Source: Centrapalus pauciflorus (Eukaryota; Streptophyta; Magnoliopsida; Asterales; Asteraceae). Taken from it: DNA of 64,000 bases. Location: positions 410,131 to 474,130 of the forward strand of contig JAANYP010000388.1 in NCBI GenBank assembly GCA_020465985.1, in the 5' to 3' direction. Shown here in pieces: positions 49,411 through 58,997 of this stretch (the stretch's first letter is position 1; each line of letters starts with the position of its first letter). The notes under the pieces are model-generated. The model made no database searches. It was not told the origin of the DNA and was given only the letters and a program-made list of their open reading frames with translations. The position numbers and the translations under genes are program-made.

Positions 49411-51216
49411 TGTAACATTCCGGATTTGAGCCTGGTACGTGGATTTAATTTATTGGCTCATTATTTTAATAATTATTGCGTGTTCCAATTAAATTGCATT
49501 TCGTGGATTTAATGTGTCAAGATTGAGTGATACGTGTCTCCGAGCTAATAGTTAGCGGATTAATTATTATCTTTGAGATCGTGGATTTAATTGGGTCCTA
49601 TTGATATAATTTGTGAAAAAGTGATATTGGGTTCGGATTTATCGGGTTCGGGGCTTGCTTAATAAGGAAAGTGAATATATGTATGTATAAGTCTTGAGTT
49701 TTCTTCTTCCCTTTCATTTTCCCAAATTAGAAACCCTCAAGTGTGTGTGTGATTTGTGTGGAGCTCCAGCAAGCATCAGAAGTTGAAATCTGAGTTGAGT
49801 ATCAAGCCTTGATCATCTTCAACATCTTCTTGGATTCTTGAGTTTTAAAAGGTAAGGTTTTGTGATTTTGGTAGCTAAACCTTGATGAATTCATGTAATA
49901 TGTTGAGGGTTGTGGTTTCTATGGTTCACGGGTCGTTATGTGTGAATTTGTATGTCTTTTACTGCTTAAAATCGAGTATGGGGGTTGTGAGACCCTTGGT
50001 GCAGCTATGGAGTTCGAAGAGCAGAACTGGGAGCAGGCGCCTGGTCGCGGCGCGACGCGCAGGGGGCCGCGGCGCGACGCGCAGAAGATCATGGACGCAA
50101 CGCGAGTGCAGGGGAGCGCGGCGCGAGCCGTAGCCTGCAGGGAGAAATTGGGTTGATTATTTGGGGGGAGTCTCGAGTCGTTAATCGGTCGGGTTCCTTC
50201 GGGATATTGACGGATTGAATTGTTTGGGATTTTGAGTCTCGTTGGGGGTCCCGTAAAAGAGTTTCGGGGATCGGTCGATTATCCGGGATTGTGTCTCGGG
50301 TTTATGTTAATTGCGATAGTTATGCTTGGCTTGAGTTACATGGTTATTGAGTTGTGTTAACGTGGAGAATTCGTGACGATTACAGGTTCTAGCCGATCAC
50401 GTGCCGAGCCGCATTGAGAGTTTTGGGTTTCGATTGCTTTCGGGTATTGGTGAGTACTCGAGTTCTTTTCAAACGCACGTGCATTCTTTCTAGTCGTCTA
50501 TGTGATTGTGATATATATGTGTATGATACTGTGATAACGCGCAGGTATGAGTTTCTCTACCCTATACGTGCTATATGTGTTTGTAATGCAGGTGTCCGCG
50601 ATATGTGATCGCGCAGGCTGACTGTCCCTAACCAGTCACGAGATATGAGGCTGTATATATACGGCAGTGATATTGCCAGGTCGCTCCTGTGCCTATTGAG
50701 TAGCTAACCGCTGCTGTGTGCGGCCTGTTAGCTGGGGGAACGTGGTCCCCTTTCGAGCAGAGATATGTGTTATGCATCGAGTTGCATATGTGTGTCGAGA
50801 TATATGTGTTGTGTATGCTATGTGTTCTTACCTGCAGTGTCTAACCCTCGCGTACTCACGAGCTGTCCAGCTTATGTTTTTGAGTCTTCTGTGTGTCAGA
50901 CAGTCATACCGTGGGGTCGCAGCCACAGCCGCAGCAGCCGAAGTAGAGATTGGGGCAGTTAGAGTTGCGTGCGTTGACTGTCTTGTTGATATTAGTTTTG
51001 GAACTGTTGTATTCGATCTACTTATGTATGTTAACAGTAATCAGTTACGTTTATGTATCAGTGTCAGTTTATGAGACGATGTATGACTTCGTGTTAAAGT
51101 TTTAATTAGCAGTGTTTTCCGCTAATCCTGTGACATGAGTAATTTGAGATACTTGCGTTATTGCCACCTGTGTATTGTATTGACGTGGCATTTGTGTGAG
51201 AATTGTGGGTGTTATA
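49411..51216 (+). repeat. Inner chromovirus 5' LTR
   Basis: It starts TGTAACATTCC and ends GTTATA, where the 3' LTR has GTTACA; the terminal CA has changed to TA. A CG-rich patch of short repeats lies at 50043-50140. Open frames inside it occur in both LTRs but are not genes. Confidence 0.95.
50043..50140 (+). repeat. CG-rich short tandem repeat in the LTR
   Basis: About four diverged ~22-bp units built on cgcggcgcgacgcgcag. CpG density is far above the surrounding AT-rich sequence. The 3' LTR carries the same block at 56746-56843. Confidence 0.8.
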
Positions 51217-51219
51217 GCT

Positions 51220-51232
51220 TGGTATCAGAGCC
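51220..51232 (+). other. Inner chromovirus PBS (initiator-Met tRNA)
   Basis: TGGTATCAGAGCC, three bases after the LTR end at 51216. Confidence 0.93.
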
Positions 51233-51397
51233 TGTGGTTTCAGTATTGAGTATCAGTGGATGCTTGTGCTCTTACCGTGTTCAGATTCGTGGGATTCTTC
51301 CCTGAGACTGAGTTTAGCGGAATTAACTGACCTAGCTTATTGTATAACGCTGGGTGATCGATCTGTTATCTTACCTTTGTGATATGTGCAGGTAGTT

Positions 51398-52394
51398 ATG
51401 GCAGATCATGGCGAGGGATCAGGGCCAGAGAGACCAGCGGGAGATGAGTATGTCCGCCGGTCAGAGATGTTATCAGTATTGACTGAGTTCTACAGAGAGA
51501 GGGACAGAGAGAGAGAGAGCAGCAGCGACAGAGAGCTGACCCGCCGCCAGTGACTAGTGTTGAGACAGTGGTTGGGGCGTCTTCTTCTTCTGTGCGAGGT
51601 GGGTCCTTTAAGGACTTTATGGCGGGAGCCCCACCTCAGTTCCGAGGCGGTGGCGAGCCGGGTGCGGCTATGGCTTGGGAGAGAGAGAGATAGAGGCGGC
51701 ATTCCGAGTTGCCCATGTCGATCCTCGTGATATGGTCGGCTATGCGGCTTATCAGCTGAAAGGAGGGGCTTCACAGTGGTGGAAGTCCATTGAGTCATCC
51801 ATGACTACTGCAGCAGCTTATGCTATGACATGGGATCAGTTCCGTGCTATCTTCGAGTTACAGTATATTCCCCGGGATGGGCGCCGGGAGATGGAGCGTC
51901 GTTTCTTGCACCTCCAGCAGGGTAGCATGTCGGTTCAGCAGTATGTGGATAGATTTAATAAGTATGCCCAGTTTGCACCTCAGCACGTGGATACAGAGGT
52001 CCGTAAGGCCGATGCCTTTATCGATGGGTTGACATCTGATATTCGAGAGTTCGTTGGGCTTCACGACACTCCTACGTTTGCGAGAGCCTTAGAGCTGGCT
52101 TGTGTCAGAGAGAGAGAGATCGAGAGACAGAGGTGTCAGCCTCCGACCCAGAGACAGAGGACAGAGACGTTTGAGCAGTCCCGTAGCTACTACCGAGAGC
52201 CCCAGGAGTCCCAGAGAGAGAGGCAGCCTGAGCAGCAGCAGGTTCAGGGGCAGGGTTCAGGATTTCGTCGAGACAGAGACAGAGGCAGAGACCGGAGGTC
52301 CAGGAGGTCTGGGCAGTATTAGGGGTCGGGGACAGCCAGTCAGAGTCAGGGGTAGACTTCCCGATATAGCGCTCCCAGTCAGAGTCAGAGCAGC
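51398..52394 (+). pseudogene. Inner chromovirus gag, frameshifted
   Basis: ATG at 51398 opens a frame that ends after about 50 codons at a TGA just past a GA-rich run (51496-51525). The reading continues in a second frame (KDFMAGAPPQFRGGGEPG) and is lost again in gagagagagatag (51679-51692). It continues in a third frame from 51675 to 52322 with the capsid domain (GYAAYQLKGGASQWWKS, YVDRFNKYAQFAPQHV, then an RE/RQ-rich tail). Two in-frame TAGs (52320 and about 52350) separate it from the pol ORF, which is in the same frame. Both GA runs are likely slippage sites. The gag is not functional. Confidence 0.88.
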
Positions 52395-55300
52395 GTGGGA
52401 CAGGGGTCCCAGCCATTCGGGAGTCGGGCAGACAGTTCAGCCGGAGAGAGAGACTGTCCGAGGTGTCGCCGTCGCCATTCTGGTCCTTGTACGTCAGAGC
52501 AGCCCCGTTGTTACCGCTGTGGTCAGTATGGCCATACATCTTTTACTTGTACTTCGAGGGATTCCCTGTGCTTCCGCTGTGGGAGGCCAGGCCATATAGT
52601 CAGAGATTGTCCGGATGCACCGCCTGCGGTACAGGGAGCGAGTACCAGCAGTGCCAGAGCTGAGCCGTCATCTTCGAGCCGTCGAGAGTCAGCGCCTAAG
52701 GGTCGAGGTAGAATATTTCAGGCTACGGCAGAGGAGGCCCGCGAGTCTACAGACGTTGTTTCTGGTACGTACATTCTGAACGGGCTTAGTGCTCGTATTT
52801 TGTTTGATTCTGTAGCAGATCGCTCGTATGTGTCTGTTGTGTTCTGTGCATATTTTTCTGTGCCTCCTATTGTTTTATCTGTGCCGTTAGTCGTTGAGAG
52901 AGTAGACGGTAGTACTGCTTTAGTGAGTCGGATATACAGAGATTGTGTCCTTGAGATAGATGCTCACCGGTTTTCGATCGATGTACTGCCGATAGAGATT
53001 AGCAGTTTCGACGTGATAGTGGGTATGGACTGGATCACAGCCAGGCAGGCCGATATTCTGTGTGCGAAGAAGATGATCCGGATACCCATTTCAGACAGTG
53101 AGACGGTGACAGTATACGACGAGAGGCGCCGAGGTGAGATTGGCATTGTGTCCATGGCTCGAGCTCAGAGATATGTTGCGAAGGGGTGCAAGACCTTTCT
53201 GGCTTATGTTGTTGACGCTAGATTAGAGAAGAAGACCTTAGCGGATATACCCGTAGTTCGAGAGTTCCCTGAGGTATTCCCAGAGGAGTTGCCTGGGTTA
53301 CCGCCAGATCGTCAGGTCGAGTTCCGCATCGACCTTATCCCTGGAGCGGTGCCTATTGCGAAGACGCCTTATAGGCTGGCACCTACTGAGATGAGAGAGA
53401 TGATGTCGCAGCTTCAGGAATTGCTTGATCGTGGATTTATCCGTCCGAGTTCGTCCCCGTGGGGAGCTCCCGTGCTATTTGTGAAGAAGAAGGACGGTTC
53501 TATGCGGATGTGTATCGATTATCGAGAGTTAAATAAAGTGACGGTGAAGAACCGTTATCCGCTTCCACGTATCGACGATCTGTTTGACCAGTTGCAGGGT
53601 TCGAGCTTCTTTTCGAAGATAGATTTGAGATCAGGGTATCATCAGCTGAGAGTTAGAGATGATGACGTGCCGAAGACTGCGTTTCGGACGAGATACGGAC
53701 ATTATGAGTTCCTAGTCATGCCTTTCGGACTGACTAACGCACCCGCGGCATTCATGGATCTGATGAACAGGGTGTGTAGATCTATGTTGGATCGGTTCGT
53801 GATAGTGTTCATTGACAACATCCTGATCTACTCGAGGAGTGCCGAGGACCACGAGCAGCACTTGCGAGAGGTTTTGACCGTGCTGCGAGCGGAGCGACTT
53901 TATGCGAAGTTCTCCGAGTGTGAGTTTTGGTTGCGCGAGGTCCAGTTTTTGGGGCATGTTGTGAGCGCCGAGGGTATTTCAGTGGACCCGGCGAAGATAG
54001 AGGCAGTGATGAGTTGGGAGCCGCCGAAGACTGTGCCCGAGATCCGTAGCTTTTTGGGCCTAGCCGGGTATTATCGCCGCTTCATTCAGGACTTTTCGAG
54101 GATTGCCAAGCCGTTGACGAGATTGACACGGCAGTCCGTTCCTTTCGTGTGGTCTGATGAGCAGAAGTCGGCTTTCAGAGAATTGAAATCCCGGTTATGT
54201 CAGGCACCAGTGTTAGCATTGCCCGAGGGTACAGAGGATTTTGTGGTCTATTGTGATGCGTCAGGTACCGGTTTGGGATGTGTTCTGATGCAGCGAGGTA
54301 AGGTGATAGCGTATGCGTCGCGACAGCTGAAGACCTACGAGGAGAATCATACCGTGCACGACCTTGAGTTAGACGCGATAGTGTTTGCGTTAAAAATATG
54401 GCGTCATTATCTGTACGGTTCGCGCTTCGTGGTTTATACCGATCACAAGAGTCTTCAGTATCTGTTCAGTCAGAAAGAGTTGAATATGAGACAGCGGCGC
54501 AGCCTTGAGTTATTGAAAGATTATGACTGCGAGATTCAGTACCATCCTGGTAGGGCCAATGTGGTGGCCGATGCGTTGAGCCGTAAGGCGTGTGGCCAGA
54601 CGGTAGTTTCCCGAGCAGCGAGGCTCGAGGTTACGTCGACTCTTGTGGAGAGTCTGAGGCATGCTCAGTTTGAGGGATTGCGGGCCGAGAATGTGAAAAG
54701 AGAGCGGCTTGCGGGACAGTTAGAGGCATTGAGCAGAGATGGCAGAGGTTTGTGGGCATTTCATGATCGGGTTTGGGTTACGAGAGTCGGTAATCTGCGG
54801 CAGTTAATTTTAGACGAGTCGCACCGTTCGAGATTGTCTATCCACCCCGGGAGCACCAAAATGTATAGAGATTTGCGCGAGTTCTATTGGTGGCCAGGGA
54901 TGAAGAGAGATGTGGGCCGATACGTCGAGGAGTGTATGACTTGTCTGCGAGTCAAGGCCGAGCATCAGAAACCTCACGGGCATTTGCAGCCTTTAGAGAT
55001 TCCAGAGTGGAAGTGGTATCATATCACGATGGATTTCATCGTCAGACTTCCGCGCACCGTTCGAGGCAACGATATGATCTGGGTGATAGTAGATCGGTTG
55101 AATAAGAGTGCTCATTTCTTGGCGGTGAGAGGCACCATCACTATGGATCAGTTGGCTCGGTTGTACATCAGTGAGATAGTGTCGAGGCATGGAGTTCCGA
55201 TGTCGATTATGTCTGATAGAGATACGCGGTTTACATCGAGGTTCTGGCAGAGCTTTCAGCGCGAGTTGGGGACGAGAGTTCAGTTGAGTACAGCGTACAG

Positions 55301-56078
55301 ACCTCAGACAGACGGGCAGACAGAGCGGACGAATCAAACTCTCGAGGATATGCTCCGAGCGTGTGCGATAGATTTTAGCGGTAGTTGGGACGTTCACTTG
55401 CCGTTAGTCGAGTTTGCGTACAACAAGAGCTACCATTCCTCCATCAAGATGGCTCCATTCGAGGCACTGTATGGGCGTAAGTGCCTAACCCCGGTGTGTT
55501 GGGGAGAGGTCGGCGAGAGACCTATCAGTGGGCCCGAATTGTTACAAGAGACGAGCGATAAAGTAGCAGTTATCCGCGAACATATGAGAGTGGCACAAAG
55601 CCGGCAGAAGAGTTATGCCGATCGTTGTCTGACTGAGCTCGAGTTCAGTGTTGGAGATCGCGTTATGCTGAAAGTATCGCCCTGGAAAGGAGTTATTAGA
55701 TTCAGACATAGAGGTAAGCTGAGTCCGCGGTACATCGGTCCGTTCGAGATCATCGCCAGAGTCCGAGATCAGGCTTATAGATTGAGATTGCCTCCCGAGC
55801 TGGCCGGAGTCCACGATACATTTCATGTGAGCCACCTGAGAAAGTGTCTGGCCAAAGATGATCAGTTTGTGCCGTTATCCGAGATCACCGTGGATTCTCA
55901 TCTGAGGTATGTTGAACAGCCTGAGGCAATTACTGATAGAAAGGTGAAGAGATTGCGGAACAAAGAGATTGCGCTAGTACTTGTTCAGTGGAGGCATCAT
56001 AAGGGTACTAGTGCCACCTGGGAGCCCGAGGCCGAGATGAGGAGCCGATATCCGCAGCTATTCCCGAGTCCAAACTAG
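52395..56078 (+). CDS. Inner chromovirus gag end and pol polyprotein (1,227 aa open frame)
   Basis: Zinc knuckles come first: CX2CX4HX4C at residues 39-52 and 59-72, plus a C21..C24 CxxC. The protease active site reads D138-S139-V140, so the glycine of D-S-G is lost. RT spans about 310-560 with the box FIDN at 472-475, the second catalytic aspartate being asparagine. RNase H spans about 615-730. Integrase has an HHCC region at about 805-860 and D880, D941, E977 (35 residues between the last two). A chromodomain-like tail fills about 1170-1225 (VKRLRNKEIALVLVQWRHH). Integrase and RNase H look intact. ATG 52395 is only the first one after the gag stops; the true start is upstream in gag. Tekay lineage by sequence style. 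Confidence 0.92.
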   Translation: MGQGSQPFGSRADSSAGERDCPRCRRRHSGPCTSEQPRCYRCGQYGHTSFTCTSRDSLCFRCGRPGHIVRDCPDAPPAVQGASTSSARAEPSSSSRRESAPKGRGRIFQATAEEARESTDVVSGTYILNGLSARILFDSVADRSYVSVVFCAYFSVPPIVLSVPLVVERVDGSTALVSRIYRDCVLEIDAHRFSIDVLPIEISSFDVIVGMDWITARQADILCAKKMIRIPISDSETVTVYDERRRGEIGIVSMARAQRYVAKGCKTFLAYVVDARLEKKTLADIPVVREFPEVFPEELPGLPPDRQVEFRIDLIPGAVPIAKTPYRLAPTEMREMMSQLQELLDRGFIRPSSSPWGAPVLFVKKKDGSMRMCIDYRELNKVTVKNRYPLPRIDDLFDQLQGSSFFSKIDLRSGYHQLRVRDDDVPKTAFRTRYGHYEFLVMPFGLTNAPAAFMDLMNRVCRSMLDRFVIVFIDNILIYSRSAEDHEQHLREVLTVLRAERLYAKFSECEFWLREVQFLGHVVSAEGISVDPAKIEAVMSWEPPKTVPEIRSFLGLAGYYRRFIQDFSRIAKPLTRLTRQSVPFVWSDEQKSAFRELKSRLCQAPVLALPEGTEDFVVYCDASGTGLGCVLMQRGKVIAYASRQLKTYEENHTVHDLELDAIVFALKIWRHYLYGSRFVVYTDHKSLQYLFSQKELNMRQRRSLELLKDYDCEIQYHPGRANVVADALSRKACGQTVVSRAARLEVTSTLVESLRHAQFEGLRAENVKRERLAGQLEALSRDGRGLWAFHDRVWVTRVGNLRQLILDESHRSRLSIHPGSTKMYRDLREFYWWPGMKRDVGRYVEECMTCLRVKAEHQKPHGHLQPLEIPEWKWYHITMDFIVRLPRTVRGNDMIWVIVDRLNKSAHFLAVRGTITMDQLARLYISEIVSRHGVPMSIMSDRDTRFTSRFWQSFQRELGTRVQLSTAYRPQTDGQTERTNQTLEDMLRACAIDFSGSWDVHLPLVEFAYNKSYHSSIKMAPFEALYGRKCLTPVCWGEVGERPISGPELLQETSDKVAVIREHMRVAQSRQKSYADRCLTELEFSVGDRVMLKVSPWKGVIRFRHRGKLSPRYIGPFEIIARVRDQAYRLRLPPELAGVHDTFHVSHLRKCLAKDDQFVPLSEITVDSHLRYVEQPEAITDRKVKRLRNKEIALVLVQWRHHKGTSATWEPEAEMRSRYPQLFPSPN

Positions 56079-56100
56079 ATTCCGGGAGGGAATCTTTTTA

Positions 56101-56113
56101 AGAGGAGAGGATT
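56101..56113 (+). other. Inner chromovirus polypurine tract
   Basis: agaggagaggatt immediately before the 3' LTR at 56114. Confidence 0.8.
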
Positions 56114-57919
56114 TGTAACATCCCGGATTTGAGCCTGGTACGTGGATTTAATTTATTGGCTCATTATTTTAATAATTATTGCGTGTTCCAATTAAATTCC
56201 ATTTCGTGGATTTAATGTGTCAAGATTGAGTGATACGTGTCTCCAAGCTAATAATTAGCGGATTAGTTGTTATCTTTGAGATCGTGGATTTAATTGGGTC
56301 CTATTGATATAATTTGTGAAAAAGTGATATCGGGTTCGGATTTATCGGGTTCGGGGCTTGCTTAATAAGGAAAGTGAATATATGTATGGATAAGTCTTGA
56401 GTTTTCTTCTTCCCTTTCATTTTCCCAAATTAGAAACCCTCAAGTGTGTGTGTGATTTGTGTAGAGCTCCAGCAAGCATCAGAAGTTGAAATCTGAGTTA
56501 AGTATCAAGCCTTGATCATCTTCAACATCTTCTTGGATTCTTGAGTTTTAAAAGGTAAGGTTTTGTGATTTTGGTAGCTAAACCTTGATGAATTCATGTA
56601 ATATGTTGAGGGTTGTGGTTTCTATGGTTCACGGGTCGTTATGTTTGAATTTGTATGTCTTTTACTGCTTAAAATCGAGTATGGGGGTTGTGAGACCCTT
56701 GGTGCAGCTATGGAGTTCGAAGAGCAGAACTGGGAGCAGGCGCCTGGTCGCGGCGCGACGCGCAGGGGGCCGCGGCGCGACGCGCAGAAGATCATGGATG
56801 CGACGCGAGTGCAAAAGAGCGCGGCGCGAGCCGCAGCCTGCAGGGAGAAATTGGGTTGATTATTTGGGGGGAGTCTCGAGTCGTTAATCGGTCGGGTTCC
56901 TTCGGGATATTGACGGATTGAATTGTTTGGGATTTTGAGTCTCGTTGGGGGTCCCGTAAAAGAGTTTCGGGGATCGGTCGATTATCCGGGATTGTGTCTC
57001 GGGTTTATGTTAATTGCGATAGTTATGCTTGACTTGAGTTACATGGTTATTGAGTTGTGTTAACGTGGAGAATTCGTGACGATTACAGGTTCTAGCCGAT
57101 CACGTGCCGAGCCGCATTGAGAGTTTTGGGTTTCGATTGCTTTCGGGTATTGGTGAGTACTCGAGTTCTTTTCAAACGCACGTGCATTCTTTCGAGTCGT
57201 CTATGTGATTGTGATATATATGTGTATGAGACTGTGATAACGCGCAGGTATTAGTTTCTCTACCCTATACGTGCTATATGTGTTTGTAATGCAGGTGTCC
57301 GCGATATGTGATCGCGCAGGCTGACTGTCCCTAACCAGTCACGAGATATGAGGCTGTATATATACGGCAGTGATATTGCCAGGTCGCTCCTGTGCCTATT
57401 GAGTAGCTAACCGCTGCTGTGTGCGGCCTGTTAGCTGGTGGAACGTGGTCCCCTTTCGAGCAGAGATATGTGTTATGCATCGAGTTGCATATGTGTGTCG
57501 AGATATATGTGTTGTGTATGCTATGTGTTCTTACCTGCAGTGTCTAACCCTCGCGTACTCACGAGCTGTCCAGCTTATGTTTTCGAGTCTTCTGTGTGTC
57601 AGGCAGTCATACCGTGGGGTCGCAGCCACAGCCACAGCAGCCGAAGTAGAGATTGGGGCAGTTAGAGTTGCGTGCGTTGACTGTCTTGTTGATATTAGTT
57701 TTGGAACTGTTGTATCTGATCTACTTATGTATGTTAACAGTAATCAGTTACGTTTATGTGTCAGTGTCAGTTTATGAGACGATGTATGACTTCGTGTTAA
57801 AGTTTTAATTAGCAGTGTTTTCCGCTAATCCTGTGACATGAGTAATTTGAGATACTTGCGTTATTGCCACCTGTGTATTGTATTGACGTGGCATTTGTGT
57901 GAGAATTGTGGGTGTTACA
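56114..57919 (+). repeat. Inner chromovirus 3' LTR
   Basis: It starts TGTAACATCCC and ends GTTACA; same length as the 5' LTR. It carries the CG-rich patch at 56746-56843. Confidence 0.95.
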
Positions 57920-57924
57920 TTCAT

Positions 57925-57990
57925 TATGATTATGGTTACGCTTCCGCACTCGTCACGCCTCGCTGCCAACCGGGGTAGCAGGGTGTGACA
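57925..57990 (+). repeat. Outer chromovirus 3' LTR, last 66 bp
   Basis: It continues the LTR interrupted at 49410 and ends TGTGACA, followed by the TTTAT duplication. It matches 43002-43067 with one difference noted (ccggggtag against ccggagtag). Confidence 0.95.
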
Positions 57991-57995
57991 TTTAT

Positions 57996-58209
57996 ACACA
58001 ATTATTACCCATGTAGCTCATATAAATCAGTGGGATCAATCCACTAGCATAGCACAATTCCCAATTCGGAAGCCCTGATAACCCAACTTATCACGATACC
58101 CCCCATTCTAATACATCAACATCACATATATACCCGGACATGAAAATCCCACCTTCTGTCACCGAATCTCACACAAACAATCTACTACAGGATCAAATAA
58201 AACGCATAC
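57996..58209 (-). pseudogene. Minus-strand Tekay-like element, internal decayed part
   Basis: This continues 40648 across the outer chromovirus. Its right end can be read on the minus strand as the protease start after the gag zinc knuckles (VLFDPVVDC near 58180), but most of it is unreadable. Confidence 0.45.
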
Positions 58210-58584
58210 TCAAAACCCATTCAGAATATACATACCAGAAACAACATCGGTAGTATCCCGCGCCTCCTCGACAGTCACCTGAAACACTCGACCCCAAGCC
58301 CTAGGAACAGTCTCACGACAGCTAGACGATGATGGCTCTGCCCTAACCCTACTGAAACTCGCACCCTGAACGGCTGGTCCCGCCTCTGGATAATCCCTGA
58401 TCATATGCCCTGGTTTTCCACAATGAAAGCACAACGAATCTCTAGGCATACATGTAGCGGCAACATGACCTTGCTGACTGCATTGATAACATCTAGGCGA
58501 ATCTAACGCGCACGGCCCACTGTGGTGACAATGAAACCTCGGGCACTCCCGATCTTTAATAGATTTATCGACCCTGCTATTCAC
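58210..58584 (-). pseudogene. Minus-strand Tekay-like gag end with zinc knuckles
   Basis: A minus-strand open stretch reads CPRFHCHHSGPC, then CYQCSQQGHVAATC and CFHCGKPGHMIRDY, the last cysteine of the second knuckle being Y. It then runs into the protease lead (FQVTVEEARDTTDVVSGMYILNGF in two parts). It closely parallels residues 20-135 of the inner chromovirus ORF, so the two belong to related families. First and last zinc ligands are altered. Ends at a stop near 58208. Confidence 0.8.
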
Positions 58585-58997
58585 ATCTCAGGACCGTTGT
58601 CCCAGGTAACAAAGCCTCTCATTAATCTCCAACTCTGTATGATCGGTTCAATCTTCATCCCAGTGGTAAATGACTTCCTAAGATTTCCCACATGAAACAC
58701 TGGGTGTATGCCCGACATCTCCTAGGCGAGTCCAAATAATATGATTGATTCCCAACCTTTTGAATTATCCTAAACGGACCCACATCTTGGTGCTTACTTT
58801 CCCCCTTTTTACAAAACGAGTAACACCCCTCATCGGTGATACTTTTTGGTAAACCCAATCATCTGCCTGAAAACTAATCGGTATATGCCTTCTATCATGA
58901 TAACATTTCTAACAATCTTGAGTTGCTTTCATGTTCTGGCTTACCAATTGTATTTTCTCATTAGTATACTATAATAAAGTCGGCCCAACAATCGGAG
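58585..58997 (-). pseudogene. Chromovirus integrase C-terminus, out of order with gag
   Basis: The minus strand reads the integrase GPY/F region (VGPFRIIQKVGNQSYYLDSP, 58780-58720) and the FHV-type end (CFMWEILGSHLP). In element orientation this pol end lies before the gag at 58584, the reverse of the normal order, so a junction of two element copies lies near 58590. It is cut at 58998 by the SIRE-like copia LTR. Confidence 0.65.

Larger units (their letters stand above)
49411..57919 (+). mobile_element. Inner Tekay-like chromovirus, nearly complete
   Basis: TTCAT occurs at 49406-49410 and 57920-57924 as target duplication, and the outer 5' LTR shows the empty site. LTRs of exactly 1,806 bp each (49411-51216 and 56114-57919) flank PBS, gag, a 1,227-codon gag-end/pol ORF and a polypurine tract. 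By hand count the LTRs differ at about 29 sites (1.6%). It is the most complete element in the window but has lost coding capacity in gag, protease and RT. It also lies inside a younger-looking LTR pair, so both insertions must be fairly recent. Confidence 0.95.
40649..57990 (+). mobile_element. Outer chromovirus, split by a nested element
   Basis: TTTAT occurs at 40644-40648 and 57991-57995 as target duplication. LTRs are 40649-43067 and 47058-49410 plus 57925-57990. Both are 2,419 bp once the nested element and its duplication are removed. PBS, polypurine tract and a broken 4-kb internal region lie between; the uninterrupted element would be about 8.83 kb. By hand count the LTRs differ at roughly 40 sites (under 2%). 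The integrase C-terminus (MDRKVKGLKHSCIPILKVRW) is of Tekay style. Confidence 0.92.

Noticed and set aside
49882..51074. Open frames of 64-118 codons inside the inner 5' LTR, repeated in the 3' LTR
   Set aside because: They lie wholly in LTR sequence, overlap each other in different frames and resemble no known domain.
52102..52599. 165-codon arginine/serine-rich frame and its 144-codon antisense partner
   Set aside because: They are shadows of the repetitive gag tail in other frames.
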